From NCBI RefSeq assembly GCF_050434145.1, contig NZ_JBNPVX010000055.1:1-11197 (forward strand): a stretch of DNA of 11,197 nucleotides, written 5' to 3'. The first letter of the stretch is position 1. Every line of letters begins with the position of its first letter. Below, one piece after another: positions 5,571 to 11,197 of the stretch. A program made the translations under genes and the position numbers. Source of the DNA: JAISST01 sp050434145 (GTDB lineage Bacteria; Fusobacteriota; Fusobacteriia; Fusobacteriales; Fusobacteriaceae). The notes below the pieces were generated by a model, which made no database searches, had not been told where the DNA came from, and was given only the letters and a program-made list of their open reading frames with translations.

Positions 5571-7114
5571 ATAATATTTAATTCCTTACATTTTCTGTAA
5601 AATGTTCTTTTACTTATATTTAAAATTTGAACCGCTTTATTCTTATCTCCTTGAACTTTTTCTAATATCTTCATAATAATAGCTTTTTCATAATCTTGCA
5701 TACTATCTTTCAATGAAATAAAATCTTCTTCCAAATCTACATTTCTTTCTTCTTGATAAATACTATCTTTGTGCTTTAAATCTATAGTTTGATATAAAGC
5801 TTCTATCCCTAATATAACGCTTCTTTCTATACAATTTTGCAGTTGTCTAATATTTCCGGGCCAATTATATTGCATCATATAGTTATAGTCATTAGGCAAT
5901 ATCTTTAAATCCCTATTATACATTTTATTATAAATTTTTAGAAAATGATTTGCTAGCAGATAAATATCTTCTTTTCTATCTCTCAATGGTGGAATATTGA
6001 GAGATATTACATTTAACCTAAAGAATAAATCCTCTCTAAATCTATCTTCTTTCATCAATTTTTCCAATGGTTTGTTCGTTGCTGTGATCACTCTTACATC
6101 TACTGGGATTGGAGATTGTGCACCAATTTTTTCTATTTCATTTTGTTGTAACACTCTCAGTAATTTTGCTTGCATAGCTATGGGTAAATCTCCTATTTCA
6201 TCCAAAAAAATAGTTCCTTTGTTGGCAAGCTGGAATTTCCCTATCTTTCCATTTTTATTCGCTCCAGTAAAAGAACCACTTTCATAACCAAATAATTCAC
6301 TTTCAAATAAGTTGTCTGGAATTGCTGCACAATTTACAGTAATCAATGGTTGATTTCTTCTATCACTGCTTGAATGTACCAATTTTGCTAATACTTCTTT
6401 TCCAACTCCACTTTCTCCCCTTATTAATATTGTAGCATCAGTCTGGGCTGCAATATTTGCTACTTCCAATATTTTTAAAAATTTAGTATTTTGTGTGATT
6501 ATCCCCAAATTTTTAAACGCTTGTTGAGAATCTAATTTTTGTGAATATTCTTCAATTACTTCACTCATTCTCTTCACTTCTTGATTCATACTATTTAGTT
6601 CTGTAATATCTTTAAAAATAGAAATAGCACCAATAAACCTCCCTTTTGAAAATTGAGGTAATATTTTTAATGATACATATTTGTTTATAGATAGAATTAA
6701 TTGTTTTTCTTTATAAATAGGTTCTCTTGTCTCTAGTACTTTATTCAATATAGCACCAGATTCAATTTTTTGCATGTATTTACCCAAAATTCTATACAAT
6801 GGAACTCCCAATATCTGAGAATAGGCATAATTCATGTAATAAATTCTGCCATTTTCATCTATCGCCACTATTCCTTCTTCAATATAATCTAGTATTCTTT
6901 CTAAATTTAACTTGTTATTTTGCTTTACCAAATAAAGCAAATCTTTCTTATCAATCTCTCCAACTATATTCTCATTTTTATCAAGTATAGATATTTTATC
7001 TCCCAACATTGAAACATCTTCCAAAGCAATATCAGAGATGTTCAGATTTCCAGATATAACACTTGTCTGCTGGACAAGGTTTTCTTCATGCTTAATAAAG
7101 TCTATCAATCTCAT
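5564..7114 (-). CDS. Sigma-54-dependent transcriptional activator with PAS sensor domain
   Basis: A 516-residue enhancer-binding protein. The N-terminal ~70 residues are unassigned; residues 40-66 (ISILDKNENIVGEIDKKDLL) faintly resemble half a CBS domain. A PAS domain covers about 72-175, ending IGAISIFKDITEL. After a short coiled linker comes the AAA+ domain: Walker A GESGVGKE (233-240), sigma-54 contact loop GSFTGA (280-285, a variant of GAFTGA), Walker B GTIFLDEIGDLP (300-311), PLRDR (376-380) and NWPGN (417-421). A Fis-type helix-turn-helix ends the protein (about 488-512). No receiver domain, so a small ligand rather than a kinase probably sets activity, possibly the imported acid or an acyl-CoA. 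It is encoded directly upstream of the operon with the sigma-54 promoter, so it is almost certainly the dedicated activator. Its ribosome site (GGTGG) is weak. Confidence 0.93.
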   Translation of the reverse strand: MRLIDFIKHEENLVQQTSVISGNLNISDIALEDVSMLGDKISILDKNENIVGEIDKKDLLYLVKQNNKLNLERILDYIEEGIVAIDENGRIYYMNYAYSQILGVPLYRILGKYMQKIESGAILNKVLETREPIYKEKQLILSINKYVSLKILPQFSKGRFIGAISIFKDITELNSMNQEVKRMSEVIEEYSQKLDSQQAFKNLGIITQNTKFLKILEVANIAAQTDATILIRGESGVGKEVLAKLVHSSSDRRNQPLITVNCAAIPDNLFESELFGYESGSFTGANKNGKIGKFQLANKGTIFLDEIGDLPIAMQAKLLRVLQQNEIEKIGAQSPIPVDVRVITATNKPLEKLMKEDRFREDLFFRLNVISLNIPPLRDRKEDIYLLANHFLKIYNKMYNRDLKILPNDYNYMMQYNWPGNIRQLQNCIERSVILGIEALYQTIDLKHKDSIYQEERNVDLEEDFISLKDSMQDYEKAIIMKILEKVQGDKNKAVQILNISKRTFYRKCKELNIMT

Positions 7115-7175
7115 TATTCCACCACTTTTCGATTTTTTTGGAATGTCAGTTTATTCTGATAGTACACACTAATTC

Positions 7176-7205
7176 ATAATATCATATTAAATAAATATTT
7201 GTCCA
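7176..7205 (-). promoter_or_regulatory. Possible sigma-70 promoter of the activator gene
   Basis: On the minus strand TGGACA (7205-7200) and TATTAT (7181-7176) are separated by 18 bp, about 60 bp before the activator ATG. The background is very AT-rich, so a chance match cannot be excluded. Confidence 0.4.
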
Positions 7206-7227
7206 TTTATATATTTCCAAACTTTAA

Positions 7228-7701
7228 TTATTCATGCACCTTACACGAAATTGATTCTACTTCAATTTTAAATACTGCTGTTGCTTCCAGTGCCTTTTCA
7301 GAGAATTCTCAACCTAATTTTTTTGTATAATGTTTCATGATTGTATTTAATCCATTCTTTTTTTCGTCATTTTCTGCAATTATTGATATCTTCCCTACAC
7401 CCATTACACTTGCAAATTTATAAGAATAACCACATGCCTCTTTGCTTTCATTTAACTTATGATCAATGTCTAATTCAAATGTAGCTTTTTTATTTTTTAA
7501 AATCAAATGTATTTTTCTTCCTACTTTTGCTCCATGGAAATAAAAAGTTGATTTTCCTTCATTATTTCTTGAGTATCCAAAATTCATCGGAATAATATAA
7601 ACTTCATCTTCATCAATCATTCCTATTCTACAACATTGACATTTTTCAATGATTTGATCTATTATAATTTGGTCCATTACTTCTCTGTCTTTCCTTCTCA
7701 T
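7228..7701 (-). pseudogene. NimA-type pyridoxamine 5'-phosphate oxidase-fold protein with internal in-frame TGA
   Basis: The open frame gives 130 residues, MRRKDREVMD to HYTKKLG, and stops at TGA (7311-7309). Reading through in the same frame gives 26 more residues (EFSEKALEATAVFKIEVE, then SISCKVHE) to a TAA at 7228. That continuation resembles the C-terminal strand of this FMN-binding split-barrel family, and the total of 157 codons is the normal family length. From what I recall of relatives, the TGA falls where a Trp is common (G-W-x-F), so one TGG-to-TGA change would explain it. The family includes nitroimidazole-resistance NimA and flavin-binding reductases of unknown substrate. Start: the GGAGGA site (7714-7709) is 7 nt from ATG 7701; an upstream in-frame TTG (7716) overlaps that site and is rejected. 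No own promoter is clear, so it may depend on readthrough from the encapsulin operon. Alternatives are a sequencing error, stop-codon readthrough or a functional truncated protein. Confidence 0.75.
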
Positions 7702-7730
7702 TAATATATCCTCCAAAATAGATTTTATTC

Positions 7731-7768
7731 AAAAATAAAATCCCAAAGTCTTAGCAATGGGATTTTAT
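7731..7768 (-). terminator. Rho-independent terminator of the encapsulin operon
   Basis: A perfect 11-bp inverted repeat, ATAAAATCCCA (7735-7745) and TGGGATTTTAT (7758-7768), with a 12-nt loop. On the minus strand it is followed by a short T run (7735-7731). It begins 16 bp past the encapsulin stop codon. Confidence 0.8.
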
Positions 7769-7783
7769 AATTAATCAATTTTT

Positions 7784-8596
7784 TTATTTAAAAATAACAA
7801 TTGATTTTGGATTTTTTATTCTCAAAACTGCTGTTTCCAATATTCTAAAATGATGGTTTAAATCCACTGCTTCCAAATATGAAGTAACTATGTCTTGAGT
7901 CACTAAAAGATCCATACAATAACTAGAGGCACAGACTAATAATGCTGTTTTGGGTTTTAATGCAATACTTTTAATTATACTATTTCCGAGCACTTTTTCA
8001 ATACGAGAACTTTCTAACATTCCTGTTCCTGCTTGGATTCGTTGTAATTTTATATATATATCTGGACTAACTATCAAATAAAATGGTCCAAAACAGTTAT
8101 TGTTTTCCAATTTTGATATTGCTTTGACTACATCAGCATAAGCATTTTCATCTTTTTCCCAGTCACTCAATGAAATAGATTCTGCACCTTTTACAGTCAA
8201 CAATCCATCAAGATTTTGTGAGGGCACTCCATAGTATATCATTTTATCTTCATTTTGTCCTATGATATGTGCTGAGTTTATTGCAGGAGAATAGTCTATT
8301 GCAGTACCAAATTGCTCTGCTGTTTTCAAATCTCTCCAATTTAGCCAAAAATCACTATATAGTTGTGGTATTTCTACCAATTTTTTGTTAGTTGTTTTTA
8401 CAAATCCTTCTTCAAATATTTCAGCTTTATCATTTGATTCAATAGCAGTATATTGCATTTCTGAAGAAGAAAGCACAAATGGTAAAAATTTTCTTCCGCT
8501 CAAAATTTGACTCGCACTTTTATTAACTACATTATCCAAATCTACCCAAAAATTATCCGAAAATGAAAAACCTTCTCTACCTAAAAAATCTGACAT
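7784..8596 (-). CDS. Family 1 encapsulin nanocompartment shell protein
   Basis: The 270 residues match the length and layout of Thermotoga maritima encapsulin (about 265), an HK97-fold protein that self-assembles into an icosahedral cage. Seen: the N-terminal segment ending in LSGRKFLPF (32-40, compare LYGRKF); the LWELDNL-like segment SDFWLNWRDL (81-90), with Trp87 at the same number as the Trp that contacts flavin in the Thermotoga shell; GLLTVKG-like turn after YYGV; FGPFYLIVSPDIY (about 169-181); and the C-terminal NPKSIVIFK. Its ATG follows the cargo gene after 18 bp, with a GGAGG ribosome site 8 nt before the start, so cargo and shell are co-transcribed and probably made together. The operon is closed by a strong terminator. 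Divergent in places, but every landmark is in order. Confidence 0.92.
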   Translation of the reverse strand: MSDFLGREGFSFSDNFWVDLDNVVNKSASQILSGRKFLPFVLSSSEMQYTAIESNDKAEIFEEGFVKTTNKKLVEIPQLYSDFWLNWRDLKTAEQFGTAIDYSPAINSAHIIGQNEDKMIYYGVPSQNLDGLLTVKGAESISLSDWEKDENAYADVVKAISKLENNNCFGPFYLIVSPDIYIKLQRIQAGTGMLESSRIEKVLGNSIIKSIALKPKTALLVCASSYCMDLLVTQDIVTSYLEAVDLNHHFRILETAVLRIKNPKSIVIFK

Positions 8597-8614
8597 TGTA
8601 ACAACCTCCTCATT

Positions 8615-8962
8615 CTATTCTTTCAAGCTACCTACTGTTGCCCCATCAAGATTTGGCTCTTTTATTCCTAACTCTTCCATCATTTCTTTTACCTCTCCTT
8701 CTCCATCTGCCATAAGTCCAGCAAGAGCTGGATCTAAATGTCTCATCAACGCCATTAATTCTCCAACGTGCTGTTTTTCTTCATCACGAATATCGGCCAA
8801 AACTTTTTTCACTAAAGGATCATCTGTTGCCATAACATGAGCATCATATAAAAAAATTGCCTCTAACTCAGATGCTATGTCTATTCTAATAGCTTGTATT
8901 AACTCTTCTTTTGATATTTTTCTTTGAACATTTCCTTCAAAAGGATTTGCAAATGATGGCAT
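8615..8962 (-). CDS. Encapsulated ferritin-like protein (EncFtn), encapsulin cargo
   Basis: A 115-residue two-helix ferritin-like protein. Seen: EncFtn metal-site residues Glu32 and Glu34 in ASELEAIFLY, Tyr39, and Glu62 and His65 in DEEKQHVGEL; this numbering coincides with the Rhodospirillum rubrum protein. The C-terminus GATVGSLKE (107-115) is a textbook encapsulin targeting peptide (xxVGSLK/R). EncFtn forms an annular decamer whose ferroxidase centres form between subunits; it oxidises Fe(II), and mineral is stored in the shell. Start: the AGGAGT site (8976-8971) is 9 nt from ATG 8962, while an in-frame TTG at 8971 overlaps it and is rejected. First gene of the operon, with its shell gene next and a strong promoter upstream. 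Confidence 0.94.
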   Translation of the reverse strand: MPSFANPFEGNVQRKISKEELIQAIRIDIASELEAIFLYDAHVMATDDPLVKKVLADIRDEEKQHVGELMALMRHLDPALAGLMADGEGEVKEMMEELGIKEPNLDGATVGSLKE

Positions 8963-9031
8963 AATAATCAACTCCTATTTTATTTATGATTTTTTTTATA
9001 AGCAAAATATAAATTCAGATTCTGTAATAGG

Positions 9032-9059
9032 AGTATACCATATAAAGGATAAAAGTCAA
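9032..9059 (-). promoter_or_regulatory. Extended -10 promoter of the encapsulin operon
   Basis: On the minus strand TTGACT (9059-9054), a 16-bp spacer and TATACT (9037-9032) preceded by TG-G. The predicted start is near 9025, giving an untranslated leader of about 60 nt. A small palindrome CAGA-A-TCTG (9016-9024) covers the start site and could be an operator; I see no clear Fur or PerR box overlapping the core promoter. Confidence 0.75.
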
Positions 9060-9276
9060 CATTAACACCATTATTATTATTTGCAAAATAAATAATAAGT
9101 CCTTTTCTTACAAAACTGAGTAGTAACATAGCTTATATAAGCAGCCCTATAATTTAAAAGGCTTTTAATAGTGTCATAAATATTATAAAATGTTATGGTT
9201 TCCATGTGTTATTATTTCTATTGCACGACTACTGCACACAATTTTATTATAAAAATATCAAGGAATTTTTAATCAT
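9060..9276. other. Intergenic region between the encapsulin promoter and the Xre-like gene
   Basis: No gene is supportable here. Directly upstream of the encapsulin -35 is an AT-rich imperfect palindrome (9071-9098, TTATTATTATTTGC facing AAAATAAATAATAA) that could be a Fur/PerR-like metal or peroxide regulator site or simply low-complexity sequence. The remainder (9099-9276) is AT-rich with weak, unconvincing inverted repeats. Confidence 0.35.
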
Positions 9277-9510
9277 TCAACACACTCCATAATACTCTAT
9301 TATTTCTGATATACCTACTTCTAGAACTTTTGTTATTTTTCCTATAGTTTGATTTCCATTTTTTATTCTTACTATAGTAGCCTCGCCAAATTTTGTTGGT
9401 GTTGCATAATCTCTATTACCCATACATTTTCTAGCAAGAGCAATACTTAACTTTTCTTTGTCCCTTTTCATCTTTAAAACCACTTTTTTATAATTTAAAA
9501 AATTTAACAT
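9277..9510 (-). CDS. Small Xre/Cro-CI-like helix-turn-helix DNA-binding protein
   Basis: A 77-residue protein, almost only a DNA-binding domain. The pattern is NYKKVVLKMKRDK (6-18) as helix 1, EKLSIALARK (19-28) as helix 2, then ATIVRIKNG (44-52) as the recognition-helix end and QTIGKITKVLEVGISEIIEYY (54-74) as the C-terminal helices; the last part is typical of short phage-type repressors (TigkIAkaLgv...eIie). The stretch between helix 2 and the recognition helix (MGNRDYATPTKFGE) is longer than usual. Start is uncertain: ATG 9510 has no ribosome site, but a TATAAT (9528-9523) places the start site about 5 nt upstream, which would make the mRNA nearly leaderless; the next ATG (9471) would cut helix 1. 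The direct repeats over its start suggest autoregulation. Confidence 0.6.
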   Translation of the reverse strand: MLNFLNYKKVVLKMKRDKEKLSIALARKCMGNRDYATPTKFGEATIVRIKNGNQTIGKITKVLEVGISEIIEYYGVC

Positions 9511-9558
9511 AATATTTTACACATTATATTTTTAGACATATAATATTTTTTACATTAT
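9509..9558. repeat. Two 19-bp direct repeats over the start of the Xre-like gene
   Basis: ATAATATTTTACACATTAT (9509-9527) and ATAATATTTTTTACATTAT (9540-9558) agree at 17 of 19 positions. They start 31 bp apart, close to three helical turns. Each has ATAAT/ATTAT ends, so each is also a rough palindrome. They lie over the gene's TATAAT and start codon and beside the rightward promoter at 9582. A candidate operator pair for the adjacent DNA-binding protein; the very high AT content makes chance repeats more likely than usual. Confidence 0.4.
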
Positions 9559-9581
9559 TGTTAATAAAAAGTTTAAAAAAG

Positions 9582-9610
9582 TTGCAATATCTTGTGTATT
9601 ATGATATAAA
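9582..9610 (+). promoter_or_regulatory. Extended -10 promoter for the rightward small genes
   Basis: TTGCAA (9582-9587), a 17-bp spacer, and TATAAA (9605-9610) preceded by TG-A. It is divergent from the Xre-like gene and would transcribe the relic at 9635 and the membrane-protein gene at 9815. Confidence 0.55.
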
Positions 9611-9634
9611 ATATATAGTTATAATGTAGTGATT

Positions 9635-9787
9635 ATGGAAAATATATTTGTAAATAATAAAAAAAATTAGGAAAAAGATGAAGCTAACTCAATTCCAATT
9701 AGCTAAATTGATATTGATGATCTTGTATCAAATGATAATATTATATCAGAAATTAAAAAAAATAGGATTTTAAGGAATTACATATAG
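9635..9787 (+). pseudogene. Possible decayed small gene with two in-frame stops
   Basis: From ATG 9635 one frame runs MENIFVNNKKN-stop-EKDEANSIPIS-stop-IDIDDLVSNDNIISEIKKN and on to a TAG ending at 9787. The composition is protein-like (acidic, Asp/Glu/Asn/Ile-rich) and stays in one frame across a TAG and a TAA, as expected for a gene broken by point mutations. It follows a good promoter but has no ribosome site. It may equally be chance in AT-rich DNA; no family is recognised. Confidence 0.3.
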
Positions 9788-9814
9788 ATAATAAAGAATA
9801 AAAGGAGTCATATT

Positions 9815-10183
9815 ATGATGGAAAATCTTGATGAACAAGTAAATATAGCAAACGAAAATATTACAACAATCAAGGAGAAGTCTAAATTTCAAGGAAAAAA
9901 ATGGTTTTTATCGTCTTATTTAGGGATGATGACTGCCTTTTTTACTGTATTTGGTCTAATGTTTAGTATTATGAATTTTCTTTTGTTTACACCTCCACTT
10001 GGTACATTTTTTCTGATATTTATAAAACTAGGAAAGATAATATACATCATATTTCTTCTTGTAGCCTTTATACTTGGAAGAGTCCTGAAAAAGCGTAGTT
10101 TATATTTGGCAAAAGGATTTACATATAGTGGATTCACAATAATTATAATAACTATTATATTGTATATTTTTTTTAATATATAA
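9815..10183 (+). CDS. Small membrane protein of unknown function
   Basis: Not recognised with certainty. The 122-residue protein has a hydrophilic N-terminus (about residues 1-30, Glu/Asn-rich), then three or four membrane helices: about 31-55 (SSYLGMMTAFFTVFGLMFSIMN), 56-70, 72-90 (IIYIIFLLVAFILGR) and 100-121 at the end. The layout of a charged N-terminus, helix pair, a basic GRVLKKRS linker and a last helix beginning GFTYSGFTIII resembles small DUF4190-type membrane proteins of Bacillota, but that is only a resemblance. AGGAG (9803-9807) lies 7 nt before the ATG, supporting this start. It is the only gene on the plus strand that I can support. Confidence 0.6.
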   Translation: MMENLDEQVNIANENITTIKEKSKFQGKKWFLSSYLGMMTAFFTVFGLMFSIMNFLLFTPPLGTFFLIFIKLGKIIYIIFLLVAFILGRVLKKRSLYLAKGFTYSGFTIIIITIILYIFFNI

Positions 10184-10705
10184 AATTTCACTCATAAAAT
10201 CAAATAAAATAATATTCAAAAGATAAATTTAATAGATTTACTTAATGTGCCAAGAATATATATTAATAAAATATAATTTGATTGAAATTTATTAACAAAA
10301 AATAATTCTAACTTTTATACTAATAATAAATTTTTTAGTTTTAGGAAAAATAAGAATAGTTAACATCAATAATGCTAATATGCATCTCAATCAAACATAC
10401 AATCGTTTTTTTAATTACAGAAGTTTGTGAAAATATAGCATCAACTTCATTTATGATAAAAATTATTGAAGATAATCCTGATAGAAAAATACATAGAACC
10501 CATCAAAACCCAACATATAAACTAATAAGCTATTACTCAAAAAAAAAGAGCAACAGCTTTTAAATCGATACTTGCGAAAACTTATGATAAAATACCCTAG
10601 TTAATCCTAGCATGAAATGTTAGTATAAAAACCTAAGAAAATTTTATATGAAAGTGCTAATATATTTTTATGATTGGTAGTTCTAAATTTTCACTAAGTA
10701 AAAAC
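10184..10705. other. AT-rich stretch without a supportable gene
   Basis: About 520 bp of very AT-rich sequence between two convergent genes. A 63-codon plus-strand frame (10372-10563) has no ribosome site; its middle (around IIEDNPDRKIHR) looks more protein-like than its surroundings, so it may be a gene relic, but I recognise no family. A weak stem with a long T run on the minus strand (GC-TGTT-GC then nine Ts, around 10539-10555) might terminate the gene that stops at 10706. Nothing else stands out. Confidence 0.4.
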
Positions 10706-11017
10706 TTATGCTTTTTCATTAAGCCTTTCAATTTTAAAATAAACAGGTCTAAAACCATCATTACAGCAAACTACAGCAACCCCATTTTTAGACCAATCCC
10801 CCCAAAACAGCGGCTCACTAGTATGAGCAAGAGCAAATACATATTTTTCAATACAGCACCAAGCATCTGCACACAGTTGTTCTGGCTTTTGAAGTGCTGT
10901 TATGTATGTATCACCTACTTTATGACAAGGACATTCTGATAATAGCGGACTACCATATTGTTCAATTAAATCCATCTTCATTTCTGTTTTAATAGCTGTA
11001 ATTCTTACTTTATTCAT
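10706..11017 (-). CDS. TIGR04076 family cysteine-rich protein of unknown function
   Basis: A 103-residue soluble protein. Seen: MNKVRITAIKTEM at the start, CPCHKVGD (29-36), CADAWCCIEKYVFALAH (49-65), WGDWSK (72-77), VVCCNDGFRPVYFKIER (82-98). Seven cysteines fall in three clusters (29/31, 49/54/55, 84/85), a pattern that defines this small family of anaerobes and suggests metal or Fe-S binding or redox chemistry, although no activity is known to me. Start: AAGGAG sits about 5 nt before ATG 11017; an upstream in-frame ATG (11071) lies at or before the predicted transcription start and is rejected. It is a monocistronic gene with its own near-consensus promoter. Confidence 0.88.
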   Translation of the reverse strand: MNKVRITAIKTEMKMDLIEQYGSPLLSECPCHKVGDTYITALQKPEQLCADAWCCIEKYVFALAHTSEPLFWGDWSKNGVAVVCCNDGFRPVYFKIERLNEKA

Positions 11018-11030
11018 GTTGGCTCCTTTT

Positions 11031-11043
11031 AGAACTGAGTTCT
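11031..11043. promoter_or_regulatory. Palindrome in the leader of the TIGR04076 gene
   Basis: AGAACT-G-AGTTCT, a perfect 6-bp palindrome around one base. It lies between the predicted start site (about 11055) and the ribosome site, where a bound repressor would block transcription. Candidate operator; the binding protein is unknown. Confidence 0.4.
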
Positions 11044-11061
11044 TTATTTTATTATATTTAA

Positions 11062-11090
11062 ATTTTATCACAAATGTGGACTTATGTCAA
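11062..11090 (-). promoter_or_regulatory. Near-consensus promoter of the TIGR04076 gene
   Basis: Perfect -35 TTGACA (11090-11085), 17-bp spacer, -10 TAAAAT (11067-11062) preceded by TG-A. The predicted start is about 11055, with a leader of roughly 38 nt. A promoter this strong for an unknown protein, with palindromes on both sides, suggests repression or induction. Confidence 0.8.
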
Positions 11091-11097
11091 TAAGGTA

Positions 11098-11115
11098 GAC
11101 ACTTTTGGTAGTGTC
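11098..11115. promoter_or_regulatory. Inverted repeat GACACT-N6-AGTGTC upstream of the TIGR04076 promoter
   Basis: A perfect 6-bp inverted repeat ending 8 bp upstream of the -35 box, in the normal position for an activator site. It could alternatively be part of the terminal sequence of a degraded insertion element. The rest of 11116-11197 shows nothing recognisable. Confidence 0.35.
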
Positions 11116-11197
11116 AAGTTTTTGTAGGGATTTTATCTAAATATTATTTGAGAATCCCATGAAATACGCTATAATTCTTCATTACATATTATATTTT

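Noticed and set aside
8988..9083. Short hydrophobic minus-strand frame starting at an ATG near 9070
   Set aside because: About 18 codons, lies across the encapsulin promoter, and is explained by the -35/-10 sequences.
9916..10191. 91-codon minus-strand open frame
   Set aside because: Antisense shadow of the small membrane-protein gene; no ribosome site.
10694..10707. TAAGT-AAAA-ACTTA stem as the terminator of the TIGR04076 gene
   Set aside because: Only 5 AT-rich base pairs, overlaps the stop codon and lacks a T run.
10670..10939. 89-codon plus-strand open frame
   Set aside because: Antisense to the well-supported TIGR04076 gene.
1..11197. CRISPR array, tRNA, rRNA or complete insertion sequence
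   Set aside because: No spaced identical repeats, cloverleaf-like sequence, rRNA signature or transposase reading frame was seen.

Overview
The window is AT-rich, has strong Shine-Dalgarno sites in front of most genes, uses TGG for Trp, and carries anaerobe-type families. This suggests a low-GC anaerobe such as a clostridial/tissierellial Bacillota or a fusobacterium; the sequence alone does not settle which. Most genes lie on the minus strand, so the left end of the window is downstream.

Region 1 (about 265-7114, minus strand) is a sigma-54-controlled catabolic locus. In transcription order it contains a PAS/AAA+/Fis-type enhancer-binding activator (5564-7114), its terminator, a 17/17-aligned -24/-12 promoter (5441-5457), an AtuA-family protein (3908-5275), a separately encoded AtuA C-terminal-like domain (3586-3906), a degradative class II HMG-CoA reductase (2108-3391), a small two-helix membrane protein (1605-2093) and a TctA-type permease (265-1608). 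I infer uptake of mevalonate or a related branched C5/C6 acid, then NAD-linked oxidation to HMG-CoA and processing by the AtuA pair. No HMG-CoA lyase and no TctC binding protein are visible. Two GACA-N4-TGTC palindromes lie exactly 42 bp (four helical turns) apart, about 92 and 134 bp upstream of the predicted start site. They are good candidates for the activator's binding sites.

Region 2 (7228-9059, minus strand) holds an encapsulin iron-storage operon: encapsulated ferritin-like cargo with a C-terminal targeting peptide, then the shell protein, with a clear extended -10 promoter and a strong terminator. Downstream is a NimA-type pyridoxamine-phosphate-oxidase-fold gene interrupted by one in-frame TGA, after which the homologous C-terminus continues in frame.

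Region 3 (9277-11197) is looser and more accessory in character. It holds a small Xre-like DNA-binding protein with 19-bp direct repeats at its start, a possible decayed small gene, an unrecognised small membrane protein, about 500 bp of AT-rich sequence with no convincing gene, and a TIGR04076-type cysteine-rich protein with a near-consensus promoter flanked by two palindromes.

At the far left, a strong minus-strand promoter (128-156) starts a transcript whose first 37 nt fold on themselves. It reads out of the window, and its product is unknown.
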